Below, in pieces: positions 24,405 through 31,251 of a stretch of 64,000 nucleotides of DNA. A program made the translations under genes and the position numbers. This stretch comes from Flavobacteriales bacterium. Lineage in GTDB: Bacteria; Bacteroidota; Bacteroidia; Flavobacteriales_E; Vicingaceae. Under the pieces are notes generated by a model, which was not told where the DNA came from, did not search any database, and saw nothing but the letters and a program-made list of their open reading frames with translations. The first letter of the stretch is position 1. Each line of letters begins with the position of its first letter. The stretch is from positions 248,001-312,000 of the forward strand of contig PALM01000020.1 in the NCBI GenBank assembly GCA_002706365.1, written 5' to 3'.

Positions 24405-25469
24405 TCATTTTTCTTTAAGAATTCCAATAATTATATCTCTCGTCCTACGAAAACTCTCAATCTCTACCGACTCAAGCTTAGATATTAATTGAGAAATCTC
24501 AATATTATCATGAATAGGATTGGCTAATTCAGTAGCTATTTGATTTCTATAAAGTGAGCTGTTTTTATCAATAATGTTTAAGGCCGACTCTGGATGAAGA
24601 CTAAGAACTTTAAATAGAAGCTCATTTGACCACTCCGAATATTCAATATTAGTAGTACAAGAAGGGTGAAAAGTTGCTAGAAAGGCAGCCACTTCAGATA
24701 GAGAAAGGTTTTCAATATTAGTGTGAGTTCTATTTAGGATCTCAATAGAGCACCAGTATTCTAAATAATTTGAATCAGGCTTGATTAAGTGTGGATTACT
24801 TAGACGATAATTCCTTTCATACTCTATTTCAAACGGATCGGGTAAATGGTTGTTCTGTGCACTGGAGACAAGCACTTTTAATTTTTTATTTGTCAATGCG
24901 TTTAGTTCGTCTTCACAACTATCTCCCGAAACAGAAACTAAAGCGTAGACATTTTCAGACTTATCTTTTGCAATGTTTTGATTACCTAACCCAATAAAGT
25001 CGAGACAAAAATTATCAGTTTCAGTTACGTAATAATGGGTGATCATGTATTCCCCATCTGAGAAACCAACTGTTTCCATTCCCAGATAGAAATATGGAAA
25101 CAAAGAAGCCTTTCCTCTAAACTTCTCGTCATTATATTCGATTTCGAACTCAATATCGGTATAGTTAATCTGTCTTATGGTAATTGAACTTCCATTTTCT
25201 GCTTCAAATTTTACATTTTGGTTTCTAGGGATATACTCAGGTATGAGGGCAATCATTGAGTCCTTCTCCCCTGGAAACAATATAGAATCTTCCTTAAGTG
25301 TCAGCTTACTCTCTTGAAAATGGTTGTGAAACTCTTCTGAATAGTCTGAAACATTTGAATTGGAAATTTGCACCTTTACCCTTGTCGGATTCTCTTTGTC
25401 TTCGTTCTTTTTTTGTCCGCACGAACTAAGAATTAGAACTGACAGTGATATTTTTATCCAAATTTTCAT
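24405..25469 (-). CDS. Cassette-like gene: lipoprotein of unknown function
   Basis: From the ATG at 25469 the product is 354 residues with a lipoprotein signal (MKIWIKISLSVLILSSCGQ). A longer start at 25508 would put 13 polar residues before the signal and cross the preceding spacer, so it was rejected. The mature protein has a beta-rich first half and a helical C-terminal third. I do not recognise a family. It is larger than the neighbouring cassette-like genes but lies between the same kinds of spacer. Confidence 0.6.
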   Translation of the reverse strand: MKIWIKISLSVLILSSCGQKKNEDKENPTRVKVQISNSNVSDYSEEFHNHFQESKLTLKEDSILFPGEKDSMIALIPEYIPRNQNVKFEAENGSSITIRQINYTDIEFEIEYNDEKFRGKASLFPYFYLGMETVGFSDGEYMITHYYVTETDNFCLDFIGLGNQNIAKDKSENVYALVSVSGDSCEDELNALTNKKLKVLVSSAQNNHLPDPFEIEYERNYRLSNPHLIKPDSNYLEYWCSIEILNRTHTNIENLSLSEVAAFLATFHPSCTTNIEYSEWSNELLFKVLSLHPESALNIIDKNSSLYRNQIATELANPIHDNIEISQLISKLESVEIESFRRTRDIIIGILKEK

Positions 25470-25479
25470 TTTAAAGGTC

Positions 25480-25529
25480 GCCAACGGTTTAGCTAAACTT
25501 CGTTTCAATTCAGTTTAGATTCTGTAGGC
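25480..25529 (-). other. Candidate short attC-like inverted repeat J3
   Basis: This 50-bp spacer has ends that form an imperfect inverted repeat (GCCAACGG...AAACT against GCCTACAG...AAACT) with unpaired bases. The size and layout resemble a short attC, but neither end is a perfect core. Confidence 0.4.
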
Positions 25530-25530
25530 A

Positions 25531-25893
25531 TTAGTTTTCTAATTTTAGATTCTTTACTACATATCCAATTACTTCGGGATCATAGTAAATTTCGCAAGAG
25601 AAATCTTTTCTAGTCGTGTCACCTTTTTCATCAACCATATCAAACCACGATTTAATTTTATGTCCATTCTCTATTTCTTCAACATGATTTCTTCTGATCT
25701 CTTGGTCTGGAAAATTACGATCAGATATCTCTCTTTCTTTCATTAATTCGCGCTGAGCCGTGTAATATACAGTGCAGATTTCGTCACAATCACCAACTGT
25801 AGCGCCCCAATCTCCTTCACCGTAGCTGCATGAGACTGTTGTGATTGTCATCAGAAGAAGGGAATAATATGTCCAGAGTTTTCCTATTCTCAA
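25531..25893 (-). CDS. Cassette-like gene: small lipoprotein
   Basis: This 120-residue protein has a lipoprotein signal (LLLMTITTVSCS, Cys about residue 22) and several further cysteines (in GDCDEICTVYY and FSCEIYY). The start is TTG; the only in-frame ATG nearby would leave too short a signal peptide. No family is recognised. It lies between the short J3 spacer and the long J2 spacer. Confidence 0.55.
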   Translation of the reverse strand: MRIGKLWTYYSLLLMTITTVSCSYGEGDWGATVGDCDEICTVYYTAQRELMKEREISDRNFPDQEIRRNHVEEIENGHKIKSWFDMVDEKGDTTRKDFSCEIYYDPEVIGYVVKNLKLEN

Positions 25894-25903
25894 TTCTAAT
25901 TAA

Positions 25904-26161
25904 TGTCAACTTGCGGTAAAATACCCAAAAGTCTAGATAATAGCCTTGTTTAGGTGAGCAGAAAGCATCATTTCTGATTTCAGATCTTGGTTCACGAGCC
26001 CTTCGACCTTGCTCAGGATAAACTCCGCCGAAGGACTGATTTCTGATTTCTGATCTCAGATTTCTGATTTGGAATTACCTCTTGCTCACTTGTCCTCCAT
26101 AGCTTTAGCGAAGGAGGAAAACTCACACTCTTGCTGCACGCGGGTATGGCCAGTGTTAGGC
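25904..26161 (-). other. Candidate attC site J2
   Basis: This 258-bp spacer has a perfect GCCTAAC core on the minus strand at 26161-26155, followed by ACTGGCCATACCCGCGTGCA, nearly identical to the end of J1. The other end shows the conserved block TTGCGGTAAAATACCCAAAAG but a drifted core (TGTCAAC on the plus strand). The inner part is filled with TTTCTGAT repeats and a CCTTCGAC..GCTCAGG hairpin. Confidence 0.5.
25970..26070. repeat. TTTCTGAT-type repeat block with CCTTCGACCTTGCTCAGG
   Basis: Several TTTCTGAT units surround CCCTTCGACCTTGCTCAGG, a short palindromic repeat seen widely in Bacteroidota intergenic DNA. Confidence 0.7.
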
Positions 26162-26171
26162 AACGTATTTA

Positions 26172-26513
26172 TTATTCGATCTCTAGACAAGCAATATCTT
26201 GATAGTCTTTACTAGAGAGAAATTCTTCAATTACCTCTTGATTTTTATTCAAGAGCTTGGCTAGCGAATCCGTAGTAGAATTGCCAGAGCGAACCCAAAT
26301 TATCTTTGGTGGATGACCTTTCATGATGCTGATATCATAGAAATCTGCATCAAATGTGACAATAGTGAAGTGGTGTTTCTTAGCGAATTTCCATATATCG
26401 CTATCATTGGCATTATTTAGCCTAGCTTCTGAGACATGCAAAGAATCTTCGAAAGCAGGATTTAACTTTTTAAGAATTCTAAAGGAAATATTTTGATCAA
26501 AGATCAACTTCAT
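26172..26513 (-). CDS. DUF5615 PIN-like toxin
   Basis: This 113-residue protein has the DUF5615 (PIN-like, Mut7-C-type) pattern: MKLIFDQNIS with the first acidic residue, HVSEARLNNANDSDIWKFA, and VTFDADFYD. The family is taken to be the RNase toxin partner of DUF433 antitoxins. Its start overlaps the antitoxin stop (ATGA, 4 bp). Together they make a type II toxin-antitoxin module in the cassette-like array. Confidence 0.85.
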   Translation of the reverse strand: MKLIFDQNISFRILKKLNPAFEDSLHVSEARLNNANDSDIWKFAKKHHFTIVTFDADFYDISIMKGHPPKIIWVRSGNSTTDSLAKLLNKNQEVIEEFLSSKDYQDIACLEIE

Positions 26514-26734
26514 GAGGCATGTCTTAATTTATGCTCTCTATCAGCAGCATAAGCTAGACAAGCTCTAATGTCATCATTTTCGAGTTCAGGAAAGTCTTCA
26601 AGAATTTGTTTGTTGGTCATTCCGGAGGCCAGCCATCCAAGAACATCAAATACGGTAATTCTGGTATTACGAATACAAGGTTTTCCAAAGCGTTTCTCTG
26701 GGTCTCTTTTTATTCTGGATTTGTATTCGAACAT
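26510..26734 (-). CDS. DUF433 antitoxin
   Basis: This 74-residue protein shows the DUF433 signature KPCIRNTRITVFDVLGWLASGM followed by ILEDFPELENDDIRACLAYA. This is a small helix-turn-helix antitoxin that should bind its own promoter and neutralise the DUF5615 protein. The gene starts 67 bp after the GTTGGGC core of site J1. Confidence 0.88.
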   Translation of the reverse strand: MFEYKSRIKRDPEKRFGKPCIRNTRITVFDVLGWLASGMTNKQILEDFPELENDDIRACLAYAADREHKLRHAS

Positions 26735-26800
26735 GATGTTTAATTTATAGTCTTATCAAAGTTAATGTTTTCGCTGGAAAACCTTTTATAGCGATATGTT

Positions 26801-26946
26801 GCCCAACTAGCGATTAAAATACTAAAAAGTCAAGGTAACATTATTCAAGTAGTGAGGAGAAAGCATAATTTCTAAACTCTGAACAACAAACACCACTTGC
26901 TCTCAACTCACACTCTTGCTGCACTCGGGTATGGCCAGTGTTAGGC
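26801..26946 (-). other. Candidate attC site J1 (both cores intact)
   Basis: This 146-bp spacer has a perfect RYYYAAC core (GCCTAAC, minus 26946-26940) at one end and a perfect GTTRRRY core (GTTGGGC, minus 26807-26801) at the other, in the correct orientation for the genes. The stop codon of the RelE-like gene lies inside the first core (GCC TAA C). The inner boxes are only weakly complementary in this copy. Confidence 0.55.
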
Positions 26947-27255
26947 CCCGTTTTTTATTATTTTCTTCAGTTGGTTAGGATCTTGACGGTTATCCCAGAA
27001 GGCTTCAATTCTAATTGAAGAAGGAGTGAAGCGATAATAGATGCTGTAGTGATTCATAGCTGCCACCCTGACTTCTGGGTAAACAGATTCCGGACTCTTC
27101 TTAGGATACTTTTTGATCTGTTCGAGATTATCCTCTATTCGATCTAGAAGTTTTAATGAAAAGGTGTTTGAACCGTTTCTTTTGATCCAGAATTCTAATA
27201 TGTGACGAAGCTGCTTGCTGGCTGTGACCGACCAGATTACTGTTCTTTCAGCCAT
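26941..27255 (-). CDS. RelE/ParE-family toxin
   Basis: This 104-residue toxin has the RelE/ParE fold pattern: WSVTASKQLRHILEFW, DRIEDNLEQIKKYPKKSPE, VRVAAMNHYSIYYRFT and IEAFWDNRQDP. Such toxins cleave ribosome-bound mRNA (RelE) or inhibit gyrase (ParE); the two cannot be told apart here. The gene overlaps its antitoxin by 19 bp. Its stop codon TAA is part of the GCCTAAC core that begins the next spacer. Confidence 0.85.
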   Translation of the reverse strand: MAERTVIWSVTASKQLRHILEFWIKRNGSNTFSLKLLDRIEDNLEQIKKYPKKSPESVYPEVRVAAMNHYSIYYRFTPSSIRIEAFWDNRQDPNQLKKIIKNGA

Positions 27256-27476
27256 TCTCTTTCTCTCGCAAATAATTCTTCATGACCAATGACTCTTCCA
27301 TTTTCGAAATCGTCTTCACTCATTTTGAGCATTTCAATTTGATCTTCGGTAAGTTCTATTTTTTGATCAATGCTTGTTTTGCTCACGAGCTTGTCTAAGG
27401 CTGAAAGAACATCACGATCTTTAATAGCCAGCAATTTGCTGATAAGAGAGTTTCTTATGTTATCTACTGTAGCCAA
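27237..27476 (-). CDS. Antitoxin partner of the RelE/ParE-type toxin
   Basis: This 79-residue protein is helix-rich (ISKLLAIKDRDVLSALDKLV) with a C-terminal segment of acidic and Trp/Glu-rich residues typical of toxin-wrapping antitoxins. The start is TTG, supported by AAAGGAG seven bases upstream. The family is recognised mainly from context and size. A GTTAGGC core lies 52 bp upstream. Confidence 0.75.
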   Translation of the reverse strand: MATVDNIRNSLISKLLAIKDRDVLSALDKLVSKTSIDQKIELTEDQIEMLKMSEDDFENGRVIGHEELFAREREWLKEQ

Positions 27477-27527
27477 AATTTCTCCTTTCTTTCAAAGTTC
27501 GTAAAAAAGTTCAACCTATAGAATGGG

Positions 27528-27670
27528 GCCTAACTAGCGGTTAAAATACTTAAAAGTTGGGATAGCGTCTTTAGCTCTAATTTCCGGCTATCGACCATCG
27601 GCAATCGGTCCTTGAGGGATTGCAGCAAACAAAAATCATTTCCGATTTCCGATTTCTGATTTCTGATTTG
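27528..27670 (-). other. First cassette-like boundary J0 (one core) with TTTCTGAT repeat
   Basis: GCCTAAC on the plus strand at 27528-27534 (GTTAGGC on the coding strand) is followed by the conserved block ACTAGCGGTTAAAATACTT. The other half of an attC is not seen; the sequence runs into a TTTCCGAT/TTTCTGAT repeat (27637-27670) and then the tRNA-Ser repeats. If this is an integron, an attI or integrase would be expected on this side, but none is present. Confidence 0.45.
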
Positions 27671-27703
27671 GAGGGATTGTATCGCGTGATACCGAATTAA
27701 ATA

Positions 27704-27732
27704 GGATTGCCCTCCTTGCAGTCGGGCCATCC
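27704..27732. repeat. 29-nt hairpin repeat, copy 3 (tRNA-Ser side)
   Basis: This copy has the same frame as copies 1 and 2 (GGAT, loop TCCTTGCAGTC, ATCC), with inner arms GCCC / GGGC in place of GAGT / GCTC. The arms change but pairing is kept. Confidence 0.75.
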
Positions 27733-27844
27733 CGAGGGGGTAACCAACAACAAAAAGCTGACAAGCCGTTTGCACGGCTCTTCTTTTTTTATGCCTTTAC
27801 TGCGCTCTCAAGCGAGCTTGGAGCGGCTGTTCCATAAAGGGTAA

Positions 27845-27873
27845 GGATTCCGCCGACTGCGTCGCCGGCATCC
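27845..27873. repeat. 29-nt hairpin repeat, copy 4 (diverged)
   Basis: The GGAT and ATCC ends are kept, but the loop here is itself self-complementary (CGAC TGC GTCG). It is followed by ATCCCGGACGGGAT. I treat it as a diverged member. Confidence 0.55.
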
Positions 27874-27971
27874 CGGACGGGATTACCAGCAAATAAATCC
27901 CAGCTAGCCGCTCTGCGACTTGGGATTTTATGGTTCTACGCTCTTTGAAGCTAGCTTCAATCGCTAGAAAC

Positions 27972-28003
27972 AGAAAATCCCAGCTATCACTAGCTGGGAT
28001 TTA
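27972..28003 (-). terminator. Terminator of tRNA-Ser
   Basis: The strong hairpin AATCCCAGCTA / TAGCTGGGATT has a four-base loop, with T runs on the minus strand. It starts 5 bp after the tRNA end. The AATCCCAGCTA arm also occurs in the adjacent repeat unit (about 27895-27906). Confidence 0.85.
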
Positions 28004-28007
28004 TTTG

Positions 28008-28094
28008 CGGAGAGAGGGGGATTCGAACCCCCGATACCCTTGCGGGTATAACACCTTAGCAGGGTGCCGCTTTCAGCCACTCAGCCACCTCTCC
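28008..28094 (-). tRNA. tRNA-Ser (GCT)
   Basis: The cloverleaf has acceptor GGAGAGG paired with TCTCTCC, anticodon loop CTGCTAA (anticodon GCT), a long variable arm (TACCCGCAAGGGTA) as expected for serine, and T arm GGGGGTTCGAATCCCCC. CCA is not encoded. Confidence 0.97.
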
Positions 28095-28194
28095 TTTGAA
28101 GGTTGACAAAAGTAACAAGTATATTTTAGTCGCGGAAGAAAAAAATGTGGATTTCAAGATATTATTTACATCCCGCATGCTTAATTATCCATGC

Positions 28195-28202
28195 TATATT
28201 TG
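28195..28202 (+). promoter_or_regulatory. Bacteroidota -7 box before the oligopeptide ABC operon
   Basis: TATATTTG is a perfect TAnnTTTG. It overlaps the first in-frame ATG (28191) of the binding-protein gene and so argues for the later start at 28224. Confidence 0.5.
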
Positions 28203-28223
28203 TTTAACACTTATCTAATCTTC

Positions 28224-29924
28224 ATGCATCTACTTACACCTAATCCCAAAGTCTATTTTTCTGCGCTGCTACTACTCTCTGTTCTAAGTTCTTGTATCCA
28301 AGAACAGCCAAAGGAAAAAGTGAGCAGCGAAATCAAGATCAGCGAGTCTGCTGAGCCTTCTTCCATCAACCCTTTCTTTATTCGCGATGAGCTGGGATTC
28401 TACATCTGCAGCCAGATCTGGCAACCATTATTGGCTGTCGACTACCAAAAAGAAGTCCTCGTGGGTGTTTTGGCTGAAGAACGTCCTCAAATCAGCTCCT
28501 CAGAGAATTGGTCAATGGAGATCAAATACAAACTGCGCAAGGATGCCAAATTCTCAAATGGTAAGCAAGTGAAGTATTCCGATGTGCTCTTCTCCCTTAA
28601 AGCCAACATCTCCCCTCTTGTAAATCCTTTCTATAGCTCTTATTATGAGTTTATCGATAGTGTTTCGGTCGACTGTGCCGACAGCTCTTGCTTTACCATC
28701 TATAGCAAAGACACCTACTACCTTTCCGAATTCAGTAGCGGCGATTATTTCATAGTCTCTGAAGATCAATTCGATCCTGAGCATACTCTCAGATCATATT
28801 CCATCGCTCAGCTAAAGAATGCTTCCGAAAATAAAAGTGATACCACCCTCATCAACTATGCTGAGGAGATCCAAGCTATTGATTTTCGCGACTCCACCCC
28901 TACTATCGGCTCTGCTCCATATGCTGTAGATAGCTGGATGGCCGGCGAGAAAATGAAACTCACCAAAGTTCTCAACTGGTGGGGTGAGAATCACCGTGAA
29001 GCCAATTCATACTTCAAAGCCAATGCCGAAAGCTTCTCCTTCTACTTTATCGAAGATGCCACAACTGCCATCAATGCGCTTGAAAATGGCGATTTCCACC
29101 TAATGAGAGCCATCCCTCCTAAACAATTCCGCAGATTGGAGAAAGATGAGCGCTTTTCTAGCCAATTCGACCTAAAATCGGTTCCTCGTTTTGCTTATCA
29201 ATACCTGGGCTTCAACTTAAGCAAGCCTCTGCTTAGCGATATTAGGGTAAGGAAAGCCATTGCCTATAGTGTTCCAACTTCTGAGATCATCGATAATTTG
29301 TACTACGGACTGGCAAGTCCATGCCTTTCTTTCCAGCCGCAAGCTGATGAATCTACTGCAAATGCTACTGCCAAATACGATCTAAACCAAGATTCGGCCA
29401 AGGCATACATCAATGCATTCAGAGCAGATCATCCAAATAAAGAACTTAAACTCACCTACACTTACAATGCGGGCAATGATAAACGAAAGGCTATCGGACT
29501 CATCCTCAAAGAAAGCCTGAAAGACATTGGTATAGAGCTAGAAATAGAGACTTATGAATGGACGGTCTACCTCGAAAAATTAAGAGGTGGAGAGCTGGAT
29601 CTCTTCCTTAATGGAGCCGTAAACTCGGCTATCACTCCCGACCTATCTAATAGCTTCCACTCAAGCGCAATACAGTCGGGCCGTAACTACTTCCAATACC
29701 AAGATGAGCTTAGCGATCAATTGTTAGATAGTATTCACGACTGCCTGGATGCCGAAAAGAGAGATCGCCTTTTCAGCAAATTGGAAAAGAGGATATTTGA
29801 GCAACTTCCTATGCTACCCCTCATTCAACCAATGGAAACCATCGCTTTTAGTAAGCAATTGCAAAACGCCAATGCATACCGACTGCGACCTAATTTCTGG
29901 GTAGCTGAAATCAGTTTGGAGTGA
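28224..29924 (+). CDS. ABC transporter substrate-binding lipoprotein (SBP_bac_5, oligopeptide type)
   Basis: The ATG at 28224 gives 566 residues with a lipoprotein signal (SALLLLSVLSSC, Cys at about 24). The SBP family 5 pattern of peptide/nickel/dipeptide binding proteins follows: AEPSSINPFFI, YKLRKDAKFSNGKQVKYSDVLFSL, APYAVDSWMAGEKMKLTKV and FNLSKPLLSDIRVRKAIAYSV. It would be lipid-anchored and hand peptides or similar ligands to the permeases encoded directly downstream (1 bp gap). The ATPase genes are not in the window. Confidence 0.9.
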   Translation: MHLLTPNPKVYFSALLLLSVLSSCIQEQPKEKVSSEIKISESAEPSSINPFFIRDELGFYICSQIWQPLLAVDYQKEVLVGVLAEERPQISSSENWSMEIKYKLRKDAKFSNGKQVKYSDVLFSLKANISPLVNPFYSSYYEFIDSVSVDCADSSCFTIYSKDTYYLSEFSSGDYFIVSEDQFDPEHTLRSYSIAQLKNASENKSDTTLINYAEEIQAIDFRDSTPTIGSAPYAVDSWMAGEKMKLTKVLNWWGENHREANSYFKANAESFSFYFIEDATTAINALENGDFHLMRAIPPKQFRRLEKDERFSSQFDLKSVPRFAYQYLGFNLSKPLLSDIRVRKAIAYSVPTSEIIDNLYYGLASPCLSFQPQADESTANATAKYDLNQDSAKAYINAFRADHPNKELKLTYTYNAGNDKRKAIGLILKESLKDIGIELEIETYEWTVYLEKLRGGELDLFLNGAVNSAITPDLSNSFHSSAIQSGRNYFQYQDELSDQLLDSIHDCLDAEKRDRLFSKLEKRIFEQLPMLPLIQPMETIAFSKQLQNANAYRLRPNFWVAEISLE

Positions 29925-29925
29925 A

Positions 29926-31251
29926 ATGAACTATTTCATTAAACGTCTGCTCTGGTTGTTACCAACCATATTCGTGCTTTCCCTCTTGATCTTTGGGATC
30001 TCACTAACTGCACCATATTTGCCCGACTCCCAACTCGAAAACTATGCCTCAAAGTCGACCAATATTGATTTCCTCAATTATGAATCACGACTCGACCAGT
30101 ATAGAAAGTCGACAGGCACCTTTGCTCCTGCATTCTATATAAGCATCTACCCCGCTTCGCTTAGTGATACCCTTTACAAGATCAGCAATCCTAAAGTTAG
30201 AGCAACTTTAGAAAAGTGGGCGCTTGATATTTGCAATTGGAGCGCAACGAATGCACTATATGCCAGGATCAAGCAAGACATCAAGGAGAATCCGGAGAAT
30301 GCGAATGAACGAATAGCCCTTTTCGAAAATTCAAATTTCAATAGATTAAAAAGCGAGAATGCCTATTTCTCATCTATTGTTGAGGACCTAGAGCATTCCT
30401 TCACAGGGAATCAGTGGCTCAACTTCATCCCCTCCCTTTCATGGAATGGCTCCAATAATAGATACCATCAGTGGATAAAGGGTGTGCTTTCATTCGATCT
30501 CGGTCGCTCTATGGTCGATAATCGTCCGCTTAGTCAGACCATCGCCTATGCCTTAAAATGGACAATTAGTCTAGGCATGATTTCTTTAATCATCGCTCTT
30601 CTCATTGCAATTCCATTGGCCGCCAAAGCTGCTTCTAATCCAAATGGCTTCTCGGATAGATTCTGTAATGTAGTTTTCTTCGGATTGTATTCCATACCGC
30701 TCTTTTGGATGGCCAGCTTGCTGATCATCTTCTTCGCTTCTGTGCATTATTTGCATTGGTTCCCTTCATTCGGAATTGGTGAAGTGCAGGAAGGCATGGG
30801 ATTCTTCGATATTCTTTCACTGAGAATGAGTCATCTTGCATTGCCATTGGTCTGCTGGACCTATGGAGCGTTGGCGATCATTTACCGACATATGCGAGCC
30901 AAGCTCAAAGAAGAGATCGCCAAGGACTATACTTTAACTGCTAGGTCTAAAGGACTATCAAATAGGGAAGTGATCTGGAAACACGCATTCAGGAACAGCA
31001 CTTTCCCTTTGATCACCATGCTTGGCGCGATACTTCCCGGCATGATCGGGGGTTCATTCATTATTGAAAGTGTTTTTTCAATTCCCGGTATGGGAAAGCT
31101 TACGCTGGATGCTTTTCTGCAAAGGGATTATCCACTGATCTTCAACATTAGCTTTTTAGCTTGTGTGCTAACCGTTCTTGGCGTCTTTTTGGCAGATATC
31201 GCCTACTATTTTGCCGATCCACGCTTAAATTTCTCAGAAAGCAATGGCTAA
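29926..31251 (+). CDS. ABC transporter permease, DppB/OppB type
   Basis: This 441-residue protein has six membrane segments and the permease EAA loop (AKDYTLTARSKGLSNREVIWKHAFRNSTFPLI). It starts MNYFIKRLLWLLPTIFVLSLLIFGI, typical of DppB. About 150 residues inserted between the first and second membrane segments form a periplasmic domain, an extension common in Bacteroidota members. It forms the inner-membrane channel with the next gene product, which overlaps it by 8 bp. Confidence 0.9.
   Translation: MNYFIKRLLWLLPTIFVLSLLIFGISLTAPYLPDSQLENYASKSTNIDFLNYESRLDQYRKSTGTFAPAFYISIYPASLSDTLYKISNPKVRATLEKWALDICNWSATNALYARIKQDIKENPENANERIALFENSNFNRLKSENAYFSSIVEDLEHSFTGNQWLNFIPSLSWNGSNNRYHQWIKGVLSFDLGRSMVDNRPLSQTIAYALKWTISLGMISLIIALLIAIPLAAKAASNPNGFSDRFCNVVFFGLYSIPLFWMASLLIIFFASVHYLHWFPSFGIGEVQEGMGFFDILSLRMSHLALPLVCWTYGALAIIYRHMRAKLKEEIAKDYTLTARSKGLSNREVIWKHAFRNSTFPLITMLGAILPGMIGGSFIIESVFSIPGMGKLTLDAFLQRDYPLIFNISFLACVLTVLGVFLADIAYYFADPRLNFSESNG

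Larger units (their letters stand above)
27704..27965. repeat. Tandem pair of hairpin-plus-terminator units downstream of tRNA-Ser
   Basis: Two units of about 141 bp have the same order of parts as those by tRNA-Pro: 29-nt hairpin, GGG, A-rich spacer, second hairpin followed by T run (AGCCGTTTGCACGGCT then TTTTTTT near 27770-27791), then a CGCTCT/AAGC-rich tail. This fills the gene-free stretch before the tRNA. Confidence 0.65.

Noticed and set aside
27530-27775. 81-residue minus-strand open frame
   Set aside because: It is made of the TTTCTGAT repeat and the 29-nt hairpin (translation contains QIRNQKSEIG); no start signal or protein-like composition.
19116-28007. Genomic island or prophage inserted at a tRNA gene
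   Set aside because: No integrase, phage gene or direct repeat of a tRNA 3' end was seen, although the region is clearly accessory in nature.
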